Positions 11,351 through 22,452 are shown, numbered from the stretch's first letter. The stretch: DNA of 64,000 bases from Leptobrachium leishanense (GCA_009667805.1 CM019063.1:413764626-413828625); one strand, 5' to 3'. A program made the numbers and translations. The notes: generated by a model from the sequence alone, not told the origin.

Positions 11351-11500
11351 CTCGAGTCAAGCGGATTCAACAAGGGACCCTCTCGAGTCAAGCGGATTCA
11401 ACAAGGGACCCTCTCGAGTCAAGCGGATTCAACAAGGGACCCTCTCGAGTCAAGCGGATTCAACAAGGACCCTCTCGAGTCAAGCGGATTCAACAAAGGA
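11351..11500 (+). repeat. Five 31-bp tandem repeats at the ERV2 integrase/env junction
   Basis: The block CTCGAGTCAAGCGGATTCAA plus 11 bp recurs at 11351, 11382, 11413, 11444 and 11474. The unit is 31 bp (30 in the last), so each copy shifts the reading frame by one. The unit appears to derive from the end of integrase. Confidence 0.92.
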
Positions 11501-11641
11501 CTCAACAAGAGACACTCACGAGGGCAGATAGCCCTGGTTTCCAACAAGGAGAAGATGACAACCAAGGATCCTTTTCGAAGAGTATGGAGACGCATGTGGG
11601 GGGAAGAAAAAGACTGAAATAATAATGTTTACCCCCCCCCT

Positions 11642-12150
11642 TTGGAACATATGTCACAACCCCTATTGTCCACACCCCCTACCAGAAAGAACCCCAACCC
11701 AAACCATCACTGTCTGGCCACTGTTGTTTTTTTATTTGTCCACCATTACTGCAGTATGATACGGTACAAGGCAACTGTATATATATGTGTAACCGATGAG
11801 TACTGGGGACATAATTGTGATTATTGGGGCGCAGTGGGGTGGGACACGGGCAATATGGGATATGGTACCTCTGATGCGGTAGTTAACAGATGGGAATATA
11901 CGCAACTGCCACAACCAAATTCCCTCGATATAAGTTCAAACTCCAAGATATGGCCATTTATAAGAAGGAAGAGAACCCATTCCTACCCAGGAAATATGGA
12001 GAGGTAGTGAGACCTCATCCTCTCCTACCTAACACCAAATCAAATCCCACCTATGAAGACAGCATAGTAATGGAAACAGGATTTGCAGATGTAAATGTTT
12101 GGCTAGAATGGGTAAAATTTAGTGCCCTAAACAATAACCGTACAAATTGT
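11642..12150 (+). pseudogene. env: ERV2 env surface-subunit remnant
   Basis: Overlapping open pieces (11642-12007 and 11890-12168) lie between integrase and the transmembrane-subunit segment. They contain Tyr/Trp/Cys-rich stretches, an isoleucine/valine-rich segment near the start that could be a signal-peptide relic, and an Arg-Arg-Lys-Arg run. The frame changes at least once. Assignment to the surface subunit is by position; I see no receptor-binding signature that can be named. Confidence 0.55.
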
Positions 12151-12151
12151 T

Positions 12152-12508
12152 ATGTGTGTCTATATTGATGCTATAGGGGTACCAAGAGGGGTCCCTGATG
12201 AATTTAAAGCAAGGGATCAGGTAAAGGCAGGGTTTGAGTCATTCCTAGCACCTCTTGTTACTATTAATAAGAATGTAGATTGGATTAACTATTTATATTA
12301 TAACCAGCAGAGATTTGTTAATTATACTCGCGAAGCTTTACAGGGCCTCGCTGACCAACTACAATCCACATCCATTATGACGTTCCAGAACCGGATGGCT
12401 CTGGACATGATATTGGCTGAAAAAGGAGGTGTATGCAAAATGATAGAGGGGACAGGTACATGCTGTACCTACATCCCTGATAATGTAGGCCCAAATGGCC
12501 AAGGGTAA
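12152..12508 (+). pseudogene. env: ERV2 env transmembrane-subunit ectodomain, truncated
   Basis: The frame holds a heptad-like helix (about residues 60-85), then the Gln-Asn-Arg-Met-Ala-Leu-Asp segment and a cysteine cluster (Cys-x8-Cys-Cys-Thr-Tyr-Ile-Pro). This is the arrangement of gamma-type transmembrane subunits, whose cluster is normally CX6CC; here eight residues separate the cysteines. The frame stops at 12508, before any membrane-spanning segment or cytoplasmic tail, so an anchored envelope cannot be produced. Confidence 0.75.
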
Positions 12509-12797
12509 CCCCACCACCATGATGTACAGTACACCTCTACCGTCCACTTCAAATGATTATGCAGAATATGTCCAACTCCGCCGAATAGCTAATAGGAAGT
12601 AAAATATACTGTAGGTTGGGAAGATAAATAGGCACTGGGAGACTGCCATGTGTTACCCGTTCCGTGGCAGGTACAGCCCCCCTGGTTCTATATTGATCCA
12701 CATGGGTATTGAGGGTCTCGCTCCCCAACCCATACTAACTTACAGTAGATAGATGAAACAAAGAAAGAATCAAATAGTATGATCATACTATGATTCT

Positions 12798-12806
12798 AAG
12801 AGGGGA
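12798..12806 (+). promoter_or_regulatory. ERV2 polypurine tract
   Basis: AAGAGGGGA lies 1 nt before the 3' LTR, the expected position of the plus-strand primer. Short but purine-only. Confidence 0.6.
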
Positions 12807-12807
12807 T

Positions 12808-13407
12808 TGAAGGAAAAGGAATCCTCAGACCACCATCTGCTAACCTATAAGAAGGACCCTATAAGTAGTTAAATAACACCCCAGGAATTATAATATTAAT
12901 AGATAAATTAAGGTTTAAAATATAAGAAATAGTTTTAAGATAAATTGATAGTCAGCAGTATTATAGGACTAAGGTTCACTTCTCAAGATGTTTGCAAATG
13001 TCTTTTAGAATGACAAGGATACTGATGTTTGCAAATGTTTTTCTCAAGTGATAAAAAAGTGCTGATGTCTTAAGAAATGCTGATATCTCAAGAAATCACA
13101 TGCCGAGGCCACGGGACTGTCTAGAAATGTGTCACCAGACCTGTATTGAAACTGGCCAATGAACTATGTTATGTTTTGAAATGTTAACCAATGAAATAAA
13201 GAGACAACGTTTTTGTTAGAAGCATAAATATGCGTCAAAAAACGTTGGAAGGCAGAGAGAAATTGCCAGACAAAATTACATGCCTCGTGTGTCCTTTTTT
13301 GAAAGGATTTTCTCTCTCCCTGCGCAGAAGGAGAGTTAACTCAAGGTGTGCCTAAGACAGGATCTTAGGGGTTAAGGACGGACAATTGGAGACCATTATT
13401 CTCTTCA
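12808..13407 (+). repeat. ERV2 3' LTR (600 bp)
   Basis: It has the same length and ends as the 5' LTR at 6647-7246. I saw no mismatch on a visual comparison. It is followed by the duplicated GTTCG at 13408-13412. Confidence 0.92.
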
Positions 13408-13438
13408 GTTCGCACAGTTCGATTCACAGGAGGCTTGA

Positions 13439-14190
13439 GGATTGCACGTCGTCCTTCTGTTACATGGCACAATCGTGGAGAGAACATCTAATGGCAGGTT
13501 TGAATACCCCGCGCTATTGTTCGTACAGCTCTGGTGGAGCGAGGTACATTATGTAGACACTGCGTGTGGTGTCCTTCGCTGCCTCTGGCTGCCATTGAAA
13601 CATTATCTGCGGTTTCGGGGATGGATGGCTCCCCCTCTACGTGTTCTTTGCATACAAGTCTTGCCACGGAGAGGAGGCTATCTGACGGCCCCAGCGGACC
13701 TGCGCTGTGGTCTTTGCAAATTTTGGAGAACGTCATACGCCGAATATATTTCTGCTCCTTTGCTCTCCCTTTCCCGCATTTTCCGCCTGGAACGGCTGTG
13801 TGGTTTTTATAGCACCATTAACAGTACTTCTCAACAAGACACAATAATTATGGTCGTTCGACAGCGGGTGAGATTCGCCTGGAGACTCTGGTTTTGTAAT
13901 TTGTAAATTTTCTCTTCTCTTTTATTGCAGATTATTGTTGCGCTTATATTAATCTCATGTCAGGATACGTTCCCCTGGGGTATTAGCCCACTCCGGAAGG
14001 AGTTGTTTAGGCGGGGCATCTCTCCGCTTCGCTCTGAGCATCGCCTGGGATTTACACCCCGCTTTGGGCACACGCTCGCGGTATTTTGTTCAGGTTTAAT
14101 TGTTTTCTTTTTGTATTCACCCCCCTCCTTTCCCTACCCTGTTCCCCCTTGGTACACCCACTTCGGGTTCTTGTATAAGGGTTAGCTATC
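13439..14190 (+). other. LINE inter-ORF spacer
   Basis: About 750 bp separate the native ORF1 stop (13436-13438) from the ORF2 ATG. A 154-codon frame at 13442-13906 is open but has no recognisable domain. A pyrimidine-rich stretch (13905-13930) precedes ORF2. I treat the spacer as non-coding. Confidence 0.5.
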
Positions 14191-17100
14191 ATGGCATACC
14201 AGCACAGACCATTGCTCATACGCTCTATTAACGCTGGAGGATTGAACATACCTGCTAAGAGACATATTGCTTTACGGGACTTTGCTAAGGCTCAAGTCTC
14301 GGTGGCTCTTATTCAGGAGACACATTTTTTGTGTGACAAGGCACCGGCACTCCGGAGCGCTTCATACCCTCTGGGGTTTTTTGGTAATTACAGGGAGGGT
14401 AAATCCCGAGGGGTGGCTGTTCTGTTTGCTAAGCATGTACCATTCCAATTGTTGGCCCACAAGGCGGATGATGAGGGCAGATACGTCATGGTCAAAGGCA
14501 CTATTGGAGAACAGCTATACACCTTTGTTTCTATTTATCTCCCTAACCGCAGACAACACATAGCCCTTAAGAAGATCATGTCTGTGGTCACTGATTTTCA
14601 GGACGGCAACCTGGTGGTGGGAGGTGATTTTAACCTTCCACTGGATCCTAAGCTTGATACCTCACGCGGGTCTACCTGTGTTCCGTTGTCGGTCATCCGC
14701 TTGACACAACTAACATTACTGGACTCCACCCTGACGGATTCCTGGAGGGCGTTACATCCCTCCACCAGGGACTATACGCACTACAGCACTCTACACAAAT
14801 CATATTCCCGCATTGACCACATCTTTCTCCCATTCGCACAATCACATCTTATTAGACACGCCTCAATTGGCTCACAGACATGGTCTGACCATTGCCCGGT
14901 AGATGTTGAACTCAACTCATGCTTGTACAGACCTAAGGCGTCCCATTGGCGGCTGAATGAAACCCTGTTGTCTGACCAGTTGGTACTCTCCGGCCTAACG
15001 GAAGCGGTATCTCAGTACTTTACAGACAACTCAGTTCCTGACGTCACCCCTCCCTTGCTGTGGGAAGCCCATAAAGCCACAGCAAGGGGATATCTCATTA
15101 AACAAGGGGCTCGCATTAAGAGGGAGCGCATAGCACTACAGGAGGATTTGACGGCCCAGATCCGCATATTGGAAGCCTCTCATAAAGCCACTAGTTCTGA
15201 GGAGGACTATGTGCGGCTCTCGGCACTTAGAGCAGATTTAAACTCACTGCTAAATATTAAAGCTCAGAGGTCCTTTACACACTATAAACATCTATTTTTT
15301 GAACACGGCAACAGGTGTGGCAGACTGCTAGCCAGAGTTCTACGCAAAAAACGCAGTTCAACTTACATTTCTAAAATCACGGACAGGTCGGGGGGGAAAC
15401 ACTCTCTGCCTTCCTCCATGCTGGAAGTGCTTCGTTCCCATTTTCATACACTATACAATCTAGACAAGACGACACCACCTACATCCACCTTGACACATAA
15501 GATTGAGACATATCTGCAATCCCATGTTAAACGCAAATTATCGATAGCGAACAGACAATTTATAGAAGCCCCTATTACGGATGAGGAACTTCGCATAGCC
15601 ATTACTGACACCCCCACGGGTAAGGCTCCAGGCCCTGATGGCTTGTCGCTTTTATATTACAAAAAACTTCTAGAAACGTTGATACCACAATGGTTATCTG
15701 CATTCAACTCCCTCACGCAGGGTGGGTGCCTCCACCCCGCCACACTTACAGCCACGGTCACCCTACTCCCAAAACCAGGAAAGGACCTGGATCAATGCAG
15801 TGATTACAGACCTATATCGCTGCTTAATCAGGATGTCAAGCTGTTTGCCAAGGTGCTGGCCACCCGACTTAAGCCGTTCATCCCTGGTTTGGTGCATGCG
15901 GATCAGACGGGCTTCATCCCTGGGAGGGAGGCGAAGGATAGTACTGTCAGGGCAGTGAACTTAATACACGGTTCACCACGTCTAACCACTGCTCCTTTTC
16001 TGCTCTTGTCCACTGACTGTGACAAAGCTTTCGACCGGGTACGTTGGGATTTCCTATTTCGAACTCTGTCACATATGGGACTGGGGGAGAATATGATTCT
16101 CTGGATCCGGGCATTGTACACGCATCCTTCAGCGCACATTAATGTTAATGGGGTCCTGTCTGACTCATTCCCCATTTCAAATGGCACCAGACAGGGTTGT
16201 CCCCTCTCGCCTCTCCTGTTCGCGTTATCTCTTGAACCCTTTTTACAAGCAGTCAGGGACGCACCGGATATAGCCGGATTGTGGGTGGGTAATACTGAAC
16301 ATCGGCTGGCTGCATATGCCGATGATTTATTATTTTTTGTGCGCTCCCCTAAGGTCACCCTGCCTACTTTGCTGCGTATGTTTGCCGACTATGGAACTCT
16401 GAGTAATTTAAAATTGAATATGGATAAGTCTGAAATCATGCCTGTCCTCATTCCCCCTAAAGAGGCGCTAGCTCTGCAGTCTTCGTTCCCCTTTAAGTGG
16501 TGCCAGGGCCAACTTAAATATCTGGGCACTTTTTTGACCCCGGACACTAATGACCTTTACCGAGCTAATTTCCAACCACTTTTAGCCTCTCTTGAACTAG
16601 ATTTACGCAGATGGTCTCTCCCGCATATATCGTGGTTCGGTCGCATTAATACTATAAAAATGTCAGTTTTACCCAGGATATTGTATCTGTTTCAGACACT
16701 GCCTATTAGCTTACCACGCCTCTTTTTTAAACGACTAAACTCCATGTTCCGCACTTTCGTGTGGAATGGTAAAGCGCCTCGAGTTAAGCTTAATCTGTTG
16801 ACTACACCTCGCTCCATGGGCGGCATGTCCATGCCACACATTTGGCGCTACTACTGCGTGACTCATATGCAACGCCTAGTGGAATGGGGCAAAAACACAT
16901 CACCTAAATTGTGGGTGGGAATTGAAAAACGGTTTGCGGGCGATAACTTAGCTGTCTTGCCATGGATGCCTCGAAATTTGGCAAGCCCCCTACACTATGC
17001 GCTCCCAACTACATTGGCCACGCTTTCCGTCTGGCGCTCCCTGCAGACTAAGCTACCGGTGGCTCCTTATCCCTCCCCATTGATGCCACTGCAACATCTA

Positions 17101-17987
17101 CCGGTATTCTCTAGGCACCTCATCCCTACGGCACCTACAGAAGACCCCCCCTCCCCGCTCCCGCGTCATTTCCTAACGGCTGGCGCTCAGGTGGCGGAAG
17201 ATCAACTACCATATAGCAGCCCATTAGGATTTCTGGATAAATTCCACCTCCATCGGCTCATATCCTACCTGGGCTCGCTGGCACCGCTAGATAAATATTG
17301 TAGATCCCTCACGATATTTGAAACCATCTCGCATCGAGGGACAACTCCCCCACACAGTATATCACTTTTCTATGGCCTCCTCCAATCACTTTCTACACCT
17401 CCGACTCAGTTCTGTGGCAAATGGGAAGCCTCCTTTCGTATCACTTTAAAGGATGAGGACTGGTCTAAGATCTACACCCTTGCTCACTGTTGCACCCCCT
17501 CCACTAGGATACAGGAAGTCAATTATAAAATATTATATAGATGGTACCGCACACCGGACAGATTAAGTCACTTCTCAGGCGGGGGTGGAGATCTGTGCTG
17601 GAGATGCAGTGCGCCACACGCGGACCATCTACACATCTGGTGGTCATGTCCGAAAGTGCAGTCATTCTGGGAACGTATACATGAATACGTGTGTAAGCTG
17701 GTGGAGCCCCCTCCTCCATTCACGCCAGAATTTTATCTGTTACACCACTCATCTTGCAGCATCTCAGGCTATAAAAAAATCTATCATTCCATGTCTGTTA
17801 CATGCTGCACGGCTCACGATCCCCAGATTTTGGAAACAAGATATCACCCCCCCACTTTCGGTATGGTTTGATGAAATGGAGTGCATTCGGGGGGGTAGAT
17901 GAACTCACTTTTCGTGCCCGAGATCGCTACGCGGAGTATTCTGCAAAATGGTATTATTGGCTATCAGATATACGCAGAATCCCATGA
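14191..17987 (+). pseudogene. ORF2: LINE ORF2: APE-type endonuclease plus reverse transcriptase, two late frameshifts
   Basis: ORF2 nicks target DNA and copies the LINE RNA at the nick. From the ATG at 14191 the first 1226-codon frame carries the endonuclease (Asn14, Gln-Glu-Thr at 42-44, Gly-Gly-Asp-Phe-Asn at 144-148, Ser-Asp-His at 232-234). It also carries the reverse transcriptase (Asp609 in Asp-Lys-Ala-Phe-Asp, the Gly-Cys-Pro-Leu-Ser-Pro block, Tyr-Ala-Asp-Asp at 709-712) and a C-terminal Cys-x2-Cys...His...His-like segment near 1130-1155. The frame leaves the family pattern at an A7 run (17773-17779), continues in another frame, then shifts again at a G7 run (17889-17895) before the family-like end at 17987. 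All catalytic residues are present; only the last 70 or so residues are affected. Confidence 0.92.
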
Positions 17988-18261
17988 ACCCTTTACACCG
18001 CTTGCATTGTGTCATCAGCCTTGGGAACTCTGTTTTATGTTTATACCCTGAGTCCTTATGGCTCTCCTTCCCTGTATTATTGTCTCACCCCTCTTTAAAG
18101 TTATAACTTTCATATGTATCATTACTTTGAACTGGGCGACTTTGGCCCTCTTTTATTGTTGGCCTGCTATTTGTTATATGCCTGGTAACGTGACGCGCAA
18201 TGTTTTCCTTGCATTTCTGTAATATGCCTTATTTTGAATAAACTTGAATATGCAAAAAAGA
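17988..18261 (+). other. LINE 3' UTR and polyadenylation end
   Basis: About 270 bp of AT-rich, pyrimidine-biased sequence ends with AATAAA (about 18237) and an A-rich end next to the right target duplication. There is no long poly(A) tail. Confidence 0.8.
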
Positions 18262-18278
18262 GAAAGTTGGAAAATTTC
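18262..18278. repeat. LINE target-site duplication, right copy
   Basis: Exact repeat of 5442-5458, directly after the LINE 3' end. Confidence 0.9.
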
Positions 18279-18996
18279 AATGCTGTTTGCAAAAAATCTA
18301 CTGAGCGAAAATGCCTGGAATTTAGATATAAGGTCCAATGAATGATAATAAAAAGGGCTGTTACAGAAAAAAGAAAAGATGCCTAACAGATCCTAAAAAA
18401 TCTATAAATAAAGAGTCGTTTTACTGCAAAATATAATATTAAACGGTTTGTTAGATATTGAATTAAAACGAGAATATTTTTAACATTGAAGCCTATGGGA
18501 TTCTCTTGAATAAACCTGTCGAATGAAACCACCGAATGGCAGGTCATTTCGGCAACCTTTCTCAGCTATTTTGTGTTCTCTGAATAGCCGAAGCATTGTT
18601 TCTCTATGGGGATTTCACTGCCCTCGAACAGGCACCGAACAGGCACCGTATGTGCAAGCAATTCGCCAAGATTTGGCGAACTGCCTGCTCTCTGAATAGC
18701 CGAATGGCCAGGAAAGGTATGCTGAATTTTAGTGTTCGGTTAACTTTCAGCCACAATTCGGATCTCTTTGAATTACCCTGATAGATTCTCCACCACCGAC
18801 ATCAAACAAGCCTATCACATTGGAGCCTGTCGTTCACATGGTTTCATTTCTAGCATGTGTGTGTGTTCGGCGCTAAAGATGTTCTTATATGGGTTAAAAA
18901 TAAACCAATAATTGAATAATTCTAACATGCAGCTAGCCACAAGGTGTATCCCTCACCCAAATAGACACAGCAAAAATACAACTTTGTATAGGGCTA

Positions 18997-19046
18997 TACC
19001 GAAACGCATTTCGTTTGCTTGTCTGCAAGCTTCATCAGTCGGAAGC
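18997..19046 (-). ncRNA. Hammerhead-like ribozyme motif with intact CTGATGA core
   Basis: On the minus strand the order is CCGA (stem I), CTGATGA, a stem II formed by GCTTG and CAAGC, GAAA, a minimal stem III (TGCG), GTT, then TCGG (stem I closing strand). This is the layout of a type I hammerhead with tiny stem III, as described in Penelope-like elements and retrozymes. A base or two between the CTGATGA box and stem II is unpaired. Whether it cleaves cannot be judged by eye. Confidence 0.45.
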
Positions 19047-19279
19047 TTGCAAACAAGCAAGCGAAACAACATGGTTACATTTGCCAATCGCATTGCTTGT
19101 TTCCTCCATCACCACGGAGACTGTGTGACCTTTCAAAAGAAAAAAAAACAAATGAAAGCCCCCATAAATTATTGATTGCCATTGAATGAAGTGTGACATA
19201 TGTTGTCCTACCTATACCATTGGGTCATAGAAGGCCTTCAAAAAATATAATACAATATTCTAAATAAGTTTTTGGTTTT

Positions 19280-19495
19280 TTTTGTGAAAGGATTTTACCA
19301 GGAAGGATACATTGAGATTTCTCTCGTTTTCAAGTATGTCCTGGGTGGCGAGTATGTACCGTTAGGTGTCTTGCCCAAGGACACTTACTGGAGAGGTGTT
19401 CTTGCTGGGATCGAGCCCATGTCTCCACAGGCTCTCTCCATGCAGAGCAGTGATGTTACCTCTACTCCACCCAGCCGGTACAAGTTACCAGTTAC
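19280..19495 (+). repeat. Dispersed 'TTTTACCAGGAAGGATACA' repeat, copy 1
   Basis: This block shares GGATTTTACCAGGAAGGATA and the following GAGATTTCTCTCGTTTTCAA with copies near 30745 and 63310. It also contains a GCCCAAGGACAC...GGGATCGAGCCC segment resembling tRNA-like or SINE-like motifs. It may be a SINE or the 3' end of a LINE; the family is not identified. Confidence 0.5.
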
Positions 19496-19621
19496 AAGTT
19501 ACCAGTTAAGGCTACGTTGAATGGACTACAGATCACAATCCTCACATCACCACCGGACACACGTTAAACAAATGAGCTGCGAACATAAATTATTGATTCC
19601 TATTGAATGAATGAATTACAA

Positions 19622-19755
19622 ATACTAGGCGCATAAAACGTGTACATATATGTACTGAGTACCAGTATTATAAGGGTTCCAGTAGAATAAGGGGAACCCT
19701 TTTTATACTGGCACTCCCTACATATACCTACATGTTTTATGCGCCATTGTATTTG
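19622..19755. mobile_element. Short palindromic MITE
   Basis: The ends AGGCGCATAAAAC and GTTTTATGCGCC are inverted, and the inner parts (AAGGGTTCC / GGAACCCTT) continue the palindrome around a small loop. It can fold into a hairpin of about 130 nt. No coding capacity. Confidence 0.6.
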
Positions 19756-20152
19756 CGGTTTATTGTATTTTAGTGGAGGTTACACGGTACCCTCAACACT
19801 AGGCTGCTTTAGACAGTTTACTATTCCATTTGTTTTTCTGTTACATACTAATTGACATTCCTTTAATTACAAATCATACTATCCACATATTAGATCACTA
19901 ATTCCAGGAGTTGATACTCGCGGTGGCGCGGAGGCGGTACTGCAGGTATCAGGGAGGTTACCGCTGCGTTCCGAAGCAAGGTGCTGAGATAGCATCTGCC
20001 CCAAAATACGACCTTAACAAGGAGACAGTAAGGGAAAATCTGCAGGTGCACATTTTCCTGCTTACCGAGACTCTAGGTGTTAGCGTAAAGAATGGAATAA
20101 GGCCCATATTATTTTAAAAACCTTTCTCTTATTACTAGCTACAACACCTTAA

Positions 20153-21399
20153 CCCTTTCGCTGCGGTGGACGCGCTCAGGGCGTCCAACCGCATGTCACG
20201 TTGCGTGCGGAGGACGCGCTGAGCGCGTCCAGCCTTTGGGGTCAGCGTTCGGCCGGGTTCCGGCCGATCGCTGGCCCCCCCGGTGCGGGCTGACATCCTC
20301 GATGTCAGCCCAGCATCCGGAACCGCCGCCGGGCTAATTAGGTGTCATTGCGGTGGCGCGATGACACCTAATTCAGGCGCCCCCCCCGCATGTGCGGAGG
20401 AGGCGCCTGAAAGGGAGGGGGGAGGTCCTTCGGACCTCTCTCCCTCCCGATCGGCGGCGTTGCGGGGGTTAACCCAGGCACCATTTGGAAGGGCACAGCC
20501 TGCCCTTCCAAATGGTACCTGGCATTAACCCCTGGGGAGCCGGATCACGAATCGGCACTGAAAAGCGCCGGTTCGTGATCCTTTCCCGGAGCTGGCCGAC
20601 ATCTTGCTGGCCGACATCTTGGATGTCGGCCAAGCCTCCGGGAACTCCCCCTGAGGACTGGCGTCATCGTGCATAGTGATGATGCCAGACCTGGAGTTAA
20701 CCCCTAGCTGCCACCGATGGTGGAGATAGGGAGTTCATTGGAACTCCCTATCTCCCGATCCGTGGCAGCTAGAGGTTAAAGTTTGGTATTGTTGGATCGG
20801 CCAGAGCATGACCGTTCCAACGATACCAAACTCGAATGTGAAAAAGTTAGTAAAAAAAAATAAATAAATAAAAAAAAAAATATTTAAAAAAAAATTATAA
20901 AAAAAAAAATAAACAAGTTTTTTTTCTTTTTTTTGGTTTGTTAATGCAGCAATATTGTTCCCATTTCAATTATAATGTGAACAATGATGCTGCACTAACG
21001 ATTTTTGTATGCGGTGCGTTTGTTAAAAATCGTGTAATTTTCCCCAAAACAAAATGTAACGAGACCCCATCTCTAATTTTTTTAACAAGCGCACCCCATA
21101 CAAAATATAACCACAATTGCTCGCATCTTAAAATGTGAAAAAAAAAAACACTTTACACATTGCAAATTATTGAAAAATCATATTTTATTGCATTTTTTGT
21201 TATAATATACAGACAGGTCATGACGTATACATATAATAATGACATATTATGAATCTGCCGAGTCTGAAGGAAAGAACGATATATAATATGTCTGGGTCAT
21301 ATACTAAAATAAGCCTTAAAAACACGTTTAAACATGATGCGCAAAACCGGTAAAAATGACCTCAGCACAGGGGCGGGAAAAGCCTCAGCAGCGAAAGGG
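20153..21399. mobile_element. piggyBac-like non-autonomous element, family P1 copy a
   Basis: It is flanked by TTAA on both sides (20149-20152 and 21400-21403), with inverted ends CCCTTTCGCTGC and GCAGCGAAAGGG. The left half is GC-rich with several perfect short palindromes (for example around 20427-20445 and 20485-20520). The right half is AT-rich. TTAA targets and CCC-type ends are the piggyBac signature; no transposase is encoded. Two more copies lie at 45739-46918 and 61016-62144. Confidence 0.88.
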
Positions 21400-21403
21400 T
21401 TAA

Positions 21404-22020
21404 AGCAAGTAAAAATTATAATTACTACCTTACGCATTCCTTTTCAACAACTTTATTGACATAAAAAGCTTACTACATTTTATATACTTATTTATTTTCC
21501 GCTTCTCTTTTTACTGTGAACTTTGATGTTAAAGTTATGCGCTCATGAGCCATAATACTCGTGGAATTACGCTTTATTGCTTTTAATGTGTCGATCTCGA
21601 GGGAATGAGGCTGGGATCCAGGTTTCTTGTCCATTGTGAGTAATTCATCCTTACAAAAAGGTGCAGCTTACATTTATCTTGTTTATCTGTCTGAAACTCT
21701 AAATATTTCACTGGTTTTTGAAAGAGGCTGATAACGCAAGCAGCACAAGCTAATTGTTTTTATACGATGTTCAGTGTAAAAGCTTTTGAAGAAAGCAGAT
21801 TGATGATGGCAAGCAAATGTACAATGTATAATTAACAATGGCAAAGAACTGGGCATTAATAATGTAGAAATAATACACCATTTATGTTCTTGCTGTTTTC
21901 TCTGCAGGCAATGTACAAGAGAATACATTGAAACAGTTGGCTGCAATTCTTATACACAGAGAGACTGTAAGCGCCTATGAGCAGGGCCCTCTACAACTCT
22001 TGTTTCCATCTTATGTCCGT
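21404..22020. other. Unassigned AT-rich stretch
   Basis: I see no coding region or repeat boundary here. Confidence 0.4.
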
Positions 22021-22022
22021 TA

Positions 22023-22450
22023 AGGCTAGGGTCAGACGAACGCATTTTCGCGTTGTCTGTGAAAAAGTGCGTTCGAACGAATGGACGCATTTTTTCACGG
22101 AGTACGCGATAGCGGTCATACGATGCGCATTTGCGTTCGTGATTTTGTACGGATCATCAATAAAACACTTTGTGCATCTGGACGTTATGTTGGCCGGACA
22201 TTAGCAGTGTCTGACATCTCAAAATCACGCACACACGCCGCTATACGGCCGCAGCGCACTCTGTACGACCGTACTAGCGGTTTGACGTTCTCGACAAAAT
22301 GCGTTCGTTTGCCACTTGCGTTGCGCGGCCGGACTTTCGTGCGACCGTACTTCGTATATTGGCCGTCATTGCCCGTCATTTGCTGCTAGTGCGGCCGTAA
22401 TTAAGTGCGCCAGAACGCACGTTTAAAGTGCGCTAGTCTGACCCTAGCCT
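22023..22450. mobile_element. TA-flanked MITE, family B copy 1
   Basis: The inverted ends AGGCTAGGGTCAGAC and GTCTGACCCTAGCCT are flanked by TA on each side. The body is rich in CpG and CG-containing words, unlike its surroundings. It has no coding capacity. TA duplication fits Tc1/mariner-type transposition. Related copies: 33020-33448 and 40621-40904, and a similar element at 24759-25077. Confidence 0.8.
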
Positions 22451-22452
22451 TA

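Larger units (their letters stand above)
6647..13407 (+). mobile_element. ERV2: complete but coding-defective gamma-type provirus inside the LINE
   Basis: The provirus spans 6761 bp with two 600-bp LTRs (TG...CA), a tRNA-Thr-like primer site, a purine tract before the 3' LTR, and gag, pol and env remnants in the normal order. The 5-bp duplication GTTCG flanks it. The two LTRs look identical on reading side by side, which implies a recent integration. Yet gag and protease are mostly missing, reverse transcriptase is split by homopolymer runs, the integrase catalytic core is deleted and env lacks its membrane anchor. The copy must have been packaged and integrated with proteins from another provirus. 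Confidence 0.92.
5459..18261 (+). mobile_element. Full-length L1/Tx1-type LINE, interrupted by ERV2
   Basis: The element is bounded by perfect 17-bp target duplications (5442-5458 and 18262-18278). Without the provirus and its extra 5-bp duplication it is about 6.04 kb. Order: a short GC-rich 5' leader starting GGGGGGCGTG (5459-5556), ORF1 (coiled coil plus RRM-type protein), an inter-ORF spacer, ORF2 (endonuclease, reverse transcriptase, C-terminal Cys/His segment), and a 3' UTR with AATAAA near its end and a very short A-rich tail. Full length and the exact duplication point to a fairly recent insertion. It is disabled now by the provirus in ORF1 and two frameshifts near the end of ORF2. 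Confidence 0.92.
5111..18780. mobile_element. Family A MITE copy 1, split by the LINE insertion
   Basis: The left end (CGGTTATTCAAAGAG, a slightly eroded form of CAGGGTTATTCAAAGAG) and the right end (CTCTTTGAATTACCCTG) are inverted copies of each other. They are flanked by ATA on both sides. The two halves, 5111-5458 and 18279-18780, align with the uninterrupted copy at 34781-35477. No coding capacity is seen. The TIRs with a 3-bp AT-rich duplication suggest a DNA transposon derivative, but I cannot name the superfamily with confidence. Confidence 0.75.

Noticed and set aside
13442..13906. 154-codon frame between the LINE ORFs as a third LINE protein
   Set aside because: It starts just after the native ORF1 stop and has no motif, and overlapping frames are open too. 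Spacer is the simpler reading.
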